A stretch of DNA of 64,000 nucleotides, from positions 1,143,501 to 1,207,500 of the forward strand of contig NZ_CP087715.1 in assembly GCF_020991125.1 (NCBI RefSeq). The letters are read 5' to 3'. Numbering within the stretch: the stretch's first letter is position 1; every line of letters starts with the position of its first letter. This DNA comes from Microbulbifer celer (lineage in GTDB: Bacteria > Pseudomonadota > Gammaproteobacteria > Pseudomonadales > Cellvibrionaceae). A program made the translations under genes and the position numbers. Below are positions 55,335-63,692 of this stretch, piece by piece. A model generated the notes under the pieces. It made no database searches, was not told the DNA's origin, and was given only the letters and a program-made list of their open reading frames with translations.

Positions 55335-55651
55335 CGATTCTGCGTCCTGAATGGGTGCTGACGTGTTTTTTGGAGGTTCTGTCAAGCCGTTGACGCGCAG
55401 AAACACTGGCTAGAAAGGGCTATCGCAAAAAGCTTTCCACAGCGAAGGCTTTTTAAGCTGTCACCTGCATTTAGCTCAGGTATTTGTCAACACCGTTTTG
55501 AAAACCTTTCTAATCTTTTGATTTTAAAGGGAAAATATAATTGGTTAAATTTTCTTCACAAACGGGTTACAACGGTGTCATGCGCCCTGGCGGCGTTTTC
55601 CCGATGGTTGTGCACAGAGATATCCACAGTTTCTGTGAATTGTGAATAAAA
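55335..55651. other. Intergenic region after the iron operon
   Basis: About 315 bases of low-GC, gene-free DNA. It contains TTTCCACAG, ATATCCACAG and several AT runs. These resemble single degenerate DnaA boxes but show no clustered origin structure. Confidence 0.5.
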
Positions 55652-55671
55652 AACCCGGCAAAAGCCGGGTT
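55652..55671 (-). terminator. Rho-independent terminator of the ompA-like gene
   Basis: AACCCGGC-AAAA-GCCGGGTT. Read on the minus strand it is followed by TTTTTATTC, about 50 bases after the OmpA-family stop. The T run on the other side lets it serve the iron operon too. Confidence 0.9.
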
Positions 55672-55719
55672 TTCTGCTACCGGGATGGTCAAATCCCGTA
55701 AATACGGAATCAGTGTGGA

Positions 55720-56862
55720 TTATTCGAAGCGCATTTCCACCCTGCGGTTCATTGCGCGACCTTCTTCCGTGGCGTTCGTGGCGATCGGTTGTGTTTCGCC
55801 ATAACCCCGCGCACTGATACGGGCACTGTCGATACCGCCGCGCACCAGATACTTGCGCACAGACTCCGCACGTTCCCTGGACAGGCGCAGGTTGTATCCG
55901 TCATTGCCCTTGCTGTCGGTATGGCCGGCCACTTCGACCCGGCTTCCCGGCTGGGAGCGCAGGGAGCGCACCACCTGATCCAATTCCATTTCCGCGTTCG
56001 GTGTCAGCCGTGCGGAATTGAACTCAAACTGGATGTTTTCCAGGGTAATGGTCTGAGCCTTCACCACACAGCCTGTGCTGTCCACCTCCGCGCCGGGTAG
56101 GGTGTCGGGGCATTTGTCATTGCGATCGAGCACGCCATCTCCATCCCCGTCCGTATTGATGATCTCCGGTTTGGGTTCGGGTGGTGGCGCGGCGGCAACT
56201 TGAACTGGCGCCGGAGGGCAGGAGAGGGGAATGCTCAAGCCAATGCCGAACTGAAGGTCGTTCATGTCGGTGGCGAAGAAATCCCGCATATAGCGTACTT
56301 CCGCGCGAACTTTGAGCCCATTGTCGGCAATGGCACCCGAGACGATACCGGCCCCGACATTGATGAACATGTTGTTGTCCTGGCCATCGTAATCGATCTT
56401 GGTGTTGTTGTGGGCAACGCCAATGCCCCCAAGCAGGAAGGGTGAGTATCCTTTCCGGCCGTTGAAGTGATAGACCACGTCCATCCCCAGGCCCGAGAGC
56501 TCCACATCGCCACTGGGTTCCCGGTACGGGCTGGCGGCGTAGGCTCCGTCACCGGTGTGTATGACACCGCCGTTTGAGATTGTGTCCATATCCGGTGTGA
56601 CAATGGAGTCCGGAAAGCGGGCCAGGTTTTTGTCTTCATCCAGTTGAGCGCCAAACAGCTGAACTTCGGTAAACCAGTTTCCGTCAGTCTGCCAGCCATA
56701 TGTGCCGCGCAGGCCGGCTCCCTGGCGTTCCGTATTGCGGTCTTTATCAACTCGGGTGAGGAAGGGCATCACGTCAACGTAGCGGTCTTCCTGAGCCTGG
56801 ACCTGGGTGCTGACGGCCAGTGTGGCGATCAAGGGGATGCCCCAGTATTTGATTGATTGCAT
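55720..56862 (-). CDS. OmpA-family outer-membrane protein
   Basis: A 380-residue protein. It has a signal peptide (to about Q-V-Q-A, residue 23), an N-terminal eight-strand barrel-like domain (25 to about 215), a proline-rich linker, a calcium-type thrombospondin-3 motif (D-G-D-G-D-G-V-L-D-R-N-D-K-C-P-D) and the peptidoglycan-binding OmpA domain (about 270-380, V-A-G-H-T-D-S-K-G and N-R-R-V-E-M-R-F-E). It ties the outer membrane to the cell wall, like OprF-type porins. It is monocistronic, with a long upstream region and its own terminator. Confidence 0.94.
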   Translation of the reverse strand: MQSIKYWGIPLIATLAVSTQVQAQEDRYVDVMPFLTRVDKDRNTERQGAGLRGTYGWQTDGNWFTEVQLFGAQLDEDKNLARFPDSIVTPDMDTISNGGVIHTGDGAYAASPYREPSGDVELSGLGMDVVYHFNGRKGYSPFLLGGIGVAHNNTKIDYDGQDNNMFINVGAGIVSGAIADNGLKVRAEVRYMRDFFATDMNDLQFGIGLSIPLSCPPAPVQVAAAPPPEPKPEIINTDGDGDGVLDRNDKCPDTLPGAEVDSTGCVVKAQTITLENIQFEFNSARLTPNAEMELDQVVRSLRSQPGSRVEVAGHTDSKGNDGYNLRLSRERAESVRKYLVRGGIDSARISARGYGETQPIATNATEEGRAMNRRVEMRFE

Positions 56863-57251
56863 AACAAGTCCTTTGCGTTATTTTTCCGCGGAATCGACTT
56901 TGAAAAAGGTTTTCCTGGAATGAAAGTGTTATTGGGTGGAAATTCTAAATGTTCACCGAAAACGCGCTGTCCCGATAGTGTTTAGTTGATCTGTGCGACT
57001 TTTCCAGTCGCGGGAATAATTGTTGGCGCGAAAGTCTCCGGCACCTGTCATTTTGGGGCCCGAGAGGATAAAGAGTGATCAATATGGGCGATATCGGGCT
57101 GCAGGGAGCGCTCGTTGGTCACCGGGCGCGATAGAAAATCAGCATTCGGAGAGAGGTAAAGAAAGGGAGGACCGGGAAGGGTAGCGGGGAATCGGAAAGA
57201 GGTGCTGGGGGGCAGATCTCCCCAGCGCTACATATGTAGTGGTCTGCTGAC
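56863..57251. other. Intergenic region upstream of the OmpA gene
   Basis: About 390 bases between the OmpA start and the end of the methyltransferase gene, both on the minus strand. It should hold the OmpA promoter. Nothing else is recognised. Confidence 0.55.
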
Positions 57252-58022
57252 TTAGAGACGATTGCGGAAACTGATCAGTGCGGCGGTTACCGCCACATTC
57301 AGGCTTTCCACATCGTTGTGCATCGGGATGCGCAGGCTGTGGGTGCAGGCCGCGGCGGTTGCCTCACTGACGCCGTGGGTTTCATTGCCCAAGACAAAAA
57401 CAGTGGCGCGATCGCTGTCCATATCAGCCAGCGTATCCCGGGCGTGGGAAGAGAGGCCACATACTTTGGCACCGTCTTTGGCGAATGCTTTCAGGGTCGG
57501 GGCCAATCGCTCACAGCGCAGGATGCGGGTCTTGAATAAAGTGCCGACACTTGCTTTGATCACCAGTGGATCGATTTGGGCGCAGCCTTTTTGTGGCAGG
57601 ATGATGCCATCCATGCCGCCTGCGCATGCGGAGCGGATAATCATCCCCAGGTTTTGTGGATTGGTGATGCCATCCAGCGCCAGTAGCTGGTAATTGTTGC
57701 CCTGATGCTCCTGCAGATAAGTTTCTGCACGCCCGTATTTGGGTAGGGCCAGATCCAGCGCTACTCCTTGATCCTGGCGGGTATTCTTTGAAATTCGTGA
57801 AAGTCCCTTTCGGTCCCACCAGGCGATCTCCAGCGCTCTTTCTTTTGCCAGTGCTTCGATTCGGCTGATCAGCGCATCTTTGCGGTTGCTCTCTGCGAGG
57901 TGCAGCTTGTGTACTGGTAAGTCGGGATCTTCCAGTGCCTCCAGCACCGGTTTGCGTCCATAAATGGTCAACAGGCTGTCGAAGAAGGCGCGTTTTTTCA
58001 GGTATTCGGGGGAATCGATCAC
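57252..58022 (-). CDS. TrmH/SpoU-family RNA 2'-O-methyltransferase
   Basis: A 256-residue SPOUT methyltransferase. An N-terminal substrate-binding domain (Y-G-R-K-P-V-L-E-A-L) is followed by the knotted catalytic domain with motif 1 N-P-Q-N-L-G-M-I-I-R-S-A, motif 2 V-F-V-L-G-N-E-T-H-G-V and motif 3 L-R-I-P-M-H-N-D-V-E-S-L-N-V-A-V. This fits the RlmB/TrmH group, but the exact RNA target cannot be told. Escherichia coli RlmB methylates 23S rRNA G2251. DUF2520 is just upstream, 10 bases away. Confidence 0.9.
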   Translation of the reverse strand: MIDSPEYLKKRAFFDSLLTIYGRKPVLEALEDPDLPVHKLHLAESNRKDALISRIEALAKERALEIAWWDRKGLSRISKNTRQDQGVALDLALPKYGRAETYLQEHQGNNYQLLALDGITNPQNLGMIIRSACAGGMDGIILPQKGCAQIDPLVIKASVGTLFKTRILRCERLAPTLKAFAKDGAKVCGLSSHARDTLADMDSDRATVFVLGNETHGVSEATAAACTHSLRIPMHNDVESLNVAVTAALISFRNRL

Positions 58023-58032
58023 GGTGTCATTG

Positions 58033-58923
58033 TCACTTGGAAGGTTGGTTCAGCACTGCTTGCAGTCGCTGTGCTTGTGCATTGGTGAGCCCGGTACGCT
58101 GGGCGAGATCGACGGCCGCCAGGCCCAGAGCGCGGTAATTATCTGCCAGAAGGGGGCGCAACGCTGTCAGGGCGTCCAGCTGTTTGCGCACGGTCTCACT
58201 GTCGCCGCGGGCAATGGGGCCTGTCAGTGCGCGCCCCGGGCCCAGGGCGAAGTTGTTGCGCGCGGTTTGCAGTACGATGGGTTCCAGCAATTCGCGCGCG
58301 GTCTTTTCATCAATGCCGGCGCCCGAAAATGCCTGGAGGCTCAAGTCCATCAGGGCGGTGAGGTAGTTGCAGGCAATGACCGAGCCGCTGTGGTACAGCA
58401 CCTTTTGCGGGGCCGTCAGTGTCAGCGTTTTACACCCCAGCTGCACGAATGCCTGCCGCAGCTGTTCGCAAGCGCCGCTATCACCTTCCAGAGCCACGGT
58501 ACTGCCGGTGAATGTTTCCAGTGACTGTGCGGGTTCTGCAAAGCTGTGCACCGGGTGGGCGCTGGCGATCTGTGCGGGTGCGCAATCTGCCAGTGCGGCT
58601 GCGGGCAGGGCGCCACTGCAATGGAACACCATCGGCGGTGTGGTTCGATCAGTGGGTAAAAGTGGCCCCAGTTGCCGTGCGACGTCTTCAATCTGGTCGT
58701 CAGCGGTTGCAATCAGCCAGCAATCGGCAGCGGGCAAGTCTGCAAGGGAAGCACAGGCTTCTCCGGCGCCAATAAATGTTTGTGCCGCCCTGGCGGATTG
58801 CAGGGTCTGGTTGCAGATGCCGGAAATTTCAAAAGAATGGCGGCGATGCCAGAGACGGCCGAGGGTTTTTCCCAAACGGCCGGCGCCGACGATATTGAGG
58901 CTGAGTGGTATTGGGGGTGGCAT
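58033..58923 (-). CDS. Rossmann-like and DUF2520 domain protein
   Basis: A 296-residue protein with an NAD(P)-binding start (N-I-V-G-A-G-R-L-G-K-T-L-G) and a DUF2520 C-terminal helical domain (about 155-290), including S-A-H-P-V-H-S-F-A. The layout resembles ketopantoate or pyrroline-carboxylate reductases, but the substrate is unknown. ATG 58923 is chosen because the conserved fold begins there; upstream codons overlap pdxJ. Confidence 0.87.
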   Translation of the reverse strand: MPPPIPLSLNIVGAGRLGKTLGRLWHRRHSFEISGICNQTLQSARAAQTFIGAGEACASLADLPAADCWLIATADDQIEDVARQLGPLLPTDRTTPPMVFHCSGALPAAALADCAPAQIASAHPVHSFAEPAQSLETFTGSTVALEGDSGACEQLRQAFVQLGCKTLTLTAPQKVLYHSGSVIACNYLTALMDLSLQAFSGAGIDEKTARELLEPIVLQTARNNFALGPGRALTGPIARGDSETVRKQLDALTALRPLLADNYRALGLAAVDLAQRTGLTNAQAQRLQAVLNQPSK

Positions 58924-58942
58924 TGTCTGCTCATTGCCCCGA

Positions 58943-59698
58943 TTATTTGCCGGAGAGGCAATTGACGTAGGCGGCAACGGCATCGGAAAGCCCCATGCTG
59001 ATGGCATCTACTGTCAGCGCATGGCCGATCGAGACCTCCTGTAGCCCGGGCAGGGTGCGATAGCGCGGCAAGTTGATCAGGTTGAGATCGTGGCCCGCAT
59101 TGACGCCCAGCCCCAACTGCAGTGCATGTTCCGCGGCCGCACAGTGGGCGGCAAAAATATCATCTACTTCGGGGCTCTGTTGCAAGACAGCGTCTGCGAA
59201 CGGGCCAGTATAGAGTTCGATGCGATCGGCACCGACTTCGCGGGCGCGGGTGATCTGAGCCTTGTCCGGATCCATAAACAGGCTGACGCGAATACCCGCA
59301 TCTTTGAGTTGCTGGATTATGGGCTCGAGGCGCGCGCCGTCACGCTCGAGGTCAAAGCCGTGGTCGGAAGTCAGCTGATCATTGCTGTCCGGCACCAGCG
59401 TGCATTGCTGGGGCGCGGTTTCCAACACCAGAGGCAGCAGGCCGGGGTAGCTCCCCTGGGGGCCGGCAAAGGGGTTCCCCTCTACATTGAATTCCACCTG
59501 GCGCCTGGCGCAGAGCGCAGCCAGGCCGCGCACGTCGTCGGGGCGGATATGCCGCTGGTCCGGGCGGGGGTGGACTGTGATGCCGTCGGCCCCCGCATCG
59601 AGACAGGTGCGGCCGTGGGCGACCACGTCCGGATAGTTCCCTTCGCGGGAGTTGCGAATCAGGGCAATTTTGTTGAGATTGACGCTGAGAGCGATCAC
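58943..59698 (-). CDS. pdxJ: Pyridoxine 5'-phosphate synthase
   Basis: Condenses 1-deoxyxylulose 5-phosphate with 3-amino-2-oxopropyl phosphate to form PNP. The 251-residue TIM barrel has the N-terminal S-V-N-L-N-K-I-A-L-I-R-N-S-R, the H-P-R-P-D-x-R-H-I phosphate/catalytic motif, F-N-V-E-G-N-P and the closing G-H-A-L. The start is GTG 59698, overlapping the cyclophilin stop by four bases (GTGA). Confidence 0.96.
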   Translation of the reverse strand: MIALSVNLNKIALIRNSREGNYPDVVAHGRTCLDAGADGITVHPRPDQRHIRPDDVRGLAALCARRQVEFNVEGNPFAGPQGSYPGLLPLVLETAPQQCTLVPDSNDQLTSDHGFDLERDGARLEPIIQQLKDAGIRVSLFMDPDKAQITRAREVGADRIELYTGPFADAVLQQSPEVDDIFAAHCAAAEHALQLGLGVNAGHDLNLINLPRYRTLPGLQEVSIGHALTVDAISMGLSDAVAAYVNCLSGK

Positions 59699-60294
59699 TG
59701 GCCGGCGCCTCCGGTATCGAGTTCTTTTCTGCGAGCTTTCAGTATACGCACCGGCGTATTGGGTGCGTCTGGAAAGGCTTTGTATTGTCCGCGGGGCTCC
59801 GCCGCAATGCGTTGCACCACGCTCATTCCCAGTAGAACCTTGCCGAATACGGTGTATCCGGGTTTCTGTGCGCTGCCGTCCAGGCGGCTGTTATCCGCCA
59901 GATTGATGAAAAACTGGGATGTGGCGCTGTTCGGGTCGCTGGTGCGGGCCATGGCAATGGTGCCGCGCTCGTTGGAAAGACCGTTATCGGACTCATTGAC
60001 CACGGGATCGCGGTTGGTTTTCTCGGAAAAGTCGAAGGTATAACCGCCTCCCTGCGCCATAAAACCGGGAATTACCCGGTGAAAGATGGTGCCGTCATAG
60101 AAGCCGGCGTCCACATAGGTGAGGAAGTTCTTTACGGTCTCGGGGGCTTTGTCAGGGTAGAGGGCCAGTTCAATCGTGCCCAGATCTGTTTCCAGCTCCA
60201 CGCGGGGGGCGTTGAGGGCGAATGCCGATTGCGAGGCAAGGGCACAGAGGACAAGCGCGGAGATGATGGTGTATAGCTGGTGAACTTTCTTCAT
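59695..60294 (-). CDS. Periplasmic cyclophilin-type peptidyl-prolyl isomerase
   Basis: A 199-residue PpiA-like foldase. A signal peptide ends near S-A-F-A (about residue 26). The cyclophilin fold follows, with A-P-E-T-V-K-N-F, the catalytic F-H-R-V-I-P-G-F-M-A-Q-G-G and S-A-T-S-Q-F-F-I-N-L-A-D-N. It catalyses proline isomerisation in the periplasm. It overlaps pdxJ by four bases, an odd functional pairing. Confidence 0.94.
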   Translation of the reverse strand: MKKVHQLYTIISALVLCALASQSAFALNAPRVELETDLGTIELALYPDKAPETVKNFLTYVDAGFYDGTIFHRVIPGFMAQGGGYTFDFSEKTNRDPVVNESDNGLSNERGTIAMARTSDPNSATSQFFINLADNSRLDGSAQKPGYTVFGKVLLGMSVVQRIAAEPRGQYKAFPDAPNTPVRILKARRKELDTGGAGQ

Positions 60295-60394
60295 GAGCTT
60301 CCGGTTACCTGTATGGCTTCATCCGTGGAGAAGTTTCCGAAATGGCATTTATGTGTCTGGAATTGTACCAGCAGTGGTGGTGCCAGCAGAACGC

Positions 60395-60421
60395 AATCGC
60401 CCGGTCAGGGACCGGGCGATT
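60395..60421. terminator. Strong hairpin between SH3 protein and cyclophilin genes
   Basis: AATCGCCCGGTC pairs perfectly with GACCGGGCGATT around a three-base loop. There is no clear U-tract, but its position after the SH3 gene on the minus strand suggests termination. Confidence 0.65.
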
Positions 60422-60488
60422 GGATTCCGGAATGTAGGATTCTAACGGTAGCCTTGCAGGGTGGAAACCGCTGTCGTTAGTGAGGGGG

Positions 60489-61175
60489 TTAGTTGGCCCA
60501 CTCTGAATTGCGTTTGCGTGGGCGGAAGTGTGGCGCGACCATGGCCAGGAACGCTCCCATCAGAACCGACAGCGCACCATACATATACCACTTCTGGGTG
60601 TCGCTGCTGCTCAGGCGCTGAATCTCAGCCTGGTCCATAACCTGTTTCTGTTTCAGCAGCTCGTGTTGGTTGAGCAGCTTCTGGTGGCGCTGGTTCAGGG
60701 ATACGGCGTCAGCAGAGAGTGTCTTCAGTTCCTTGAGCTCTTTGGACAGTGTTTCCGCACGCTCCTTTGCGGCTTGCAGGGCTGCAGTCAGTTCATTGTT
60801 TTCCTTTTCCAGGCGGCGAACTTCTACGCCGAGGTTACCCTGCAGACTTTCAATATGCTGCAGCCGCGCTTCGGCTTTTTCCAGCTTGATCTTGGCTACT
60901 GGTTCAGACTCCAGGTACTGGCGACGTATCCAGCCTTCTTCGCCGCCCGGTGTGCGAACCTGGGCCCATCCGGTATCGGGGGAATCCTGCAGCAATGTCA
61001 GCTTGGTGCCGCTGGGCAGGCCGCGGTGCAGGATGCGAAATTCATTGCCCTGCCCGGAGCGCATGGGGACATGCAGCTCGTCGGTAATATAGCGTTCGGA
61101 GCTGATTGCCTGGCTGCTGGCAGCGGCAAAGGCCAGGGCGGTGGCGGTCAGGTTTTTTAGCAGTGCTTTCATCAT
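60489..61175 (-). CDS. TIGR04211-type SH3 domain membrane protein (YgiM-like)
   Basis: A 228-residue protein. A signal peptide runs to about residue 25. A bacterial SH3 domain follows (about 28-92, M-R-S-G-Q-G-N-E-F-R-I-L and W-I-R-R-Q-Y-L). A long coiled coil spans about 95-190, then a C-terminal membrane segment (M-Y-G-A-L-S-V-L-M-G-A-F-L) and a basic tail. It is anchored in the inner membrane with the SH3 domain in the periplasm. Function is unknown; the SH3 domain may bind peptidoglycan. Confidence 0.9.
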   Translation of the reverse strand: MMKALLKNLTATALAFAAASSQAISSERYITDELHVPMRSGQGNEFRILHRGLPSGTKLTLLQDSPDTGWAQVRTPGGEEGWIRRQYLESEPVAKIKLEKAEARLQHIESLQGNLGVEVRRLEKENNELTAALQAAKERAETLSKELKELKTLSADAVSLNQRHQKLLNQHELLKQKQVMDQAEIQRLSSSDTQKWYMYGALSVLMGAFLAMVAPHFRPRKRNSEWAN

Positions 61176-61251
61176 TCGGTCAAAACATCGGTTGAAACAT
61201 CGTTGTTATAATGGCGAAAAATTGCCGCTTCTGGTGTGAAGCCGGTAGCAA

Positions 61252-61551
61252 TCAGGGCAAAACGCGTTTGTAGGGCTTAACGATTACCGAGGCATAAACG
61301 CCGGCGGCAACATACGGGTCCGCGTCCGCCCATTTTTCTGCCGCTTCCAGCGATGGAAATTCCGCGACCACCAGGCTGCCAGTGAACCCCGCTTCCCCCG
61401 GGTCTTCACTGTCGATGGCGGGCAGAGGGCCCGCAATCAGCAGGCGACCCTGGTCCTTCAGGCTGTTCAGCCGGGCAATATGATCGGGTCGCGCAGTTTT
61501 GCGCAATGGCAGGCTGTTTTCGACATCTTCGCTGATGATGGCGTACCACAT
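61252..61551 (-). CDS. yciI: YciI family protein
   Basis: A 99-residue single-domain protein of the dimeric alpha+beta-barrel YciI fold. It starts [10 protein letters not shown] and has R-P-D-H-I-A-R-L and the conserved [16 protein letters not shown] motif with the putative catalytic His/Asp pair. Its role is uncertain. Its neighbours to the right match the conserved yci block. Confidence 0.92.
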   Translation of the reverse strand: MWYAIISEDVENSLPLRKTARPDHIARLNSLKDQGRLLIAGPLPAIDSEDPGEAGFTGSLVVAEFPSLEAAEKWADADPYVAAGVYASVIVKPYKRVLP

Positions 61552-61651
61552 AAATCCGTGATTCCTTAACGTGTGTTGTTTATTGTTCGCGCGTTCTTGT
61601 TTTCAGGTAGTTCTCTTCAAGTGCTTTACCCGGGACAGCTTGGCGGCTGTA

Positions 61652-62428
61652 TTACTGCTCGTTGACGATTTCTTCCAGCTTCAGGCCCGTTAACGTGGTA
61701 ATGCGGCGGAACAGAAACACCAGCACCAACATCAAGATGATGGTGGCGGGGAGAGCGATTACCGGAAAACTGAGCGCGGTCATTTTGCCCAGCTCTGCAT
61801 TGAACGCTTCCGTGCCCGGGGGGCTTTTCAGCAGCATCTCTGCAAGCAGGTAGTTCAATACAGAAGACATGAAAAACGAACCGGCAATCATCCAGGAGGC
61901 GTGCAGTAAGGTGCGATCGAACGCGCTCTCATTGCCCCTGGTTCGCAGGGCGCGCGCGATGCGGCCGGTATCGAGAATGCGGTCGTTGTAAATGAGGGTT
62001 TTCACCAGTGGCCAGCGCGTGTAGAGGGAAGCTACAGTGGCGATGCCCAGCAAGCCGGGAATCGCGGCTTCCTTGATGGCGATGTATTTTGCTTCCAGCT
62101 CCAACAGGCTGATACCGCCGGTGAGCAGGATGCTGAAGATGCCCAGTGCGGAAAAAAAGTTGACCTTGCCGGAGCGCTGCAAATCCCGCAGACCGTAAAT
62201 AATGGGAAAGGCGAGCGCGACCACAATGGCCCACTTTGTGCCCAGCCAGTCATCGCCGGACAGTTTGGTCAGAATCACCGTGGGGATGACAATATTCAGC
62301 AGCAGATTGGCCAGCAGGCTCTCTTTGTGAGGCTGTTGCGCAGGCGCGGTCTGGGCCGCGTTGTCTGCCGTGGATTCAGTGCTGATCGCTTCCGGCGCTT
62401 GGGCCTTGGGGTGATCGGTATCTGTCAT
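61652..62428 (-). CDS. VC0807 family membrane protein
   Basis: A 258-residue inner-membrane protein. A charged, Ala/Thr-rich cytosolic start of about 40 residues is followed by six or so membrane segments, with L-L-L-N-I-V-I-P-T-V-I-L-T-K-L and A-F-P-I-I-Y-G-L-R-D-L typical of the VC0807 family. Function is unknown. It sits where many gammaproteobacteria carry yciB (septation protein). ATG 62428 is chosen because the frame upstream to 62629 has no family character. Confidence 0.83.
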   Translation of the reverse strand: MTDTDHPKAQAPEAISTESTADNAAQTAPAQQPHKESLLANLLLNIVIPTVILTKLSGDDWLGTKWAIVVALAFPIIYGLRDLQRSGKVNFFSALGIFSILLTGGISLLELEAKYIAIKEAAIPGLLGIATVASLYTRWPLVKTLIYNDRILDTGRIARALRTRGNESAFDRTLLHASWMIAGSFFMSSVLNYLLAEMLLKSPPGTEAFNAELGKMTALSFPVIALPATIILMLVLVFLFRRITTLTGLKLEEIVNEQ

Positions 62429-62630
62429 GGTCTGTTCCGGTGATAATGCCCGCTGGCTGACGCTACAGCTGTCAGCGGCGAAAATGGATCCCCGCGCTCG
62501 GGGCCTTATCCCTGAAACCGGCACGCTGGTCCGGCAAACTGGTCGGCCTGAGACATTGGCCGGTGTAATGGGTTCAATAGTGACGGTAAAGTGAACAAAA
62601 TCCAACCAATATGGCGGAAAGTTTAGCAAA

Positions 62631-63527
62631 ATGACCGATACAGTATTTTCCGGTCAATTCTCCGGGCAAATAGACCTGCACTGCCACAGTACCGCCTCTG
62701 ACGGTATTTTAAGCCCTACCGAGCTGGTGTCGAGAGCGAAAGCACAGGATGTCACGCTATTGGCGCTGACCGATCACGACACAGTGGCTGGCGTACGCGA
62801 GGCTGAACACGCCGGAGAGGCGCACGGGGTCTCCATTTTACCCGGTATCGAATTTACCGCCTGCTGGGGGCGGCGCAGCGTACATGTCGTCGGGTTGAAC
62901 GTAGACTGCTCGTCCATGTCGTTGCAGCAAGGTGTTGCAGTCCGTGACCGATTGCGCGCCGAGCGCGCGGAGCAGATTGCCCTGCGATTGGAAAAACGCG
63001 GTTTTACGGGCGCTCTGTCAGGGGCCAGGTCTTTTGCCGGCGACGGGGTGATCGGGCGCCCACACTTTGCGCGCTGGCTGGTGGAAGCTGGACATGTGCC
63101 GGATACCGCGAAAGCGTTCAAGCGTTACCTGGGTGCCGGGAAGACCGGTGATGTGGCGGTGGCCTGGCCCGATCTCACAGAGACTGTGGCGACTATCCGC
63201 GCAGCGGGTGGCGCAGCGGTTCTGGCCCATCCACTGAAATACGGTTTGACACGCACCCGCCTGCTGGGCTTGTTGACGGACTTTCGCGACGCCGGTGGGC
63301 AGGGCGCAGAAGTGGTTTGCGGGCGCCAGAACCCGGTACAGACCCGGGAAGTCCTCTCATTACTCGAGCGGGTGGCCGCAGACGGGCGCGGACTGCTGGC
63401 TTCCCTCGGCAGTGATTTTCACCAGCCGGACCAGCCCTGGCGAGAACTGGGTTCGGTAAGACTGCCCGCGGGCGTCGAGCCAATCTGGAATCTGTGGCAA
63501 ACTGATGCAGAGATGGTCTCAGGTTAG
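62631..63527 (+). CDS. PHP-domain phosphoesterase (TrpH/YciV, RNase AM type)
   Basis: A 298-residue PHP metalloenzyme. Metal-site motifs are D-L-H-C-H-S-T-A-S-D-G, L-T-D-H-D-T-V-A-G-V, G-I-E-F-T, G-R-P-H-F-A and the late L-A-H-P and G-S-D-F-H-Q-P. Studied homologues hydrolyse 3',5'-nucleoside bisphosphates and trim RNA 5' ends. It is divergent from the VC0807-type gene and is followed by yciO, the usual order. Confidence 0.93.
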   Translation: MTDTVFSGQFSGQIDLHCHSTASDGILSPTELVSRAKAQDVTLLALTDHDTVAGVREAEHAGEAHGVSILPGIEFTACWGRRSVHVVGLNVDCSSMSLQQGVAVRDRLRAERAEQIALRLEKRGFTGALSGARSFAGDGVIGRPHFARWLVEAGHVPDTAKAFKRYLGAGKTGDVAVAWPDLTETVATIRAAGGAAVLAHPLKYGLTRTRLLGLLTDFRDAGGQGAEVVCGRQNPVQTREVLSLLERVAADGRGLLASLGSDFHQPDQPWRELGSVRLPAGVEPIWNLWQTDAEMVSG

Positions 63528-63692
63528 AGGTATCTGTCTGGACCGGGCGGTCGTGTGGTGTTGGCGCCACATGGCCGTGCGTCGTCTTTCAGACAGTCAT
63601 CCTGGTAAACACAGTTCTGGGCATGCGGTTACGTGCTGCCAGTGAGGTGCGACCGTCGTAACAGTACTTTATCGGGGTATCAGGGGGTATTT

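Noticed and set aside
55590..55640. DnaA boxes suggesting a replication origin
   Set aside because: Only one or two degenerate TTATCCACA-like sites are present, with no cluster, AT-rich unwinding repeats or dnaA/gid neighbours.
62429..62629. N-terminal extension of the VC0807-type protein
   Set aside because: The upstream residues lack family character and would run up to the divergent PHP gene start with no room for a promoter.
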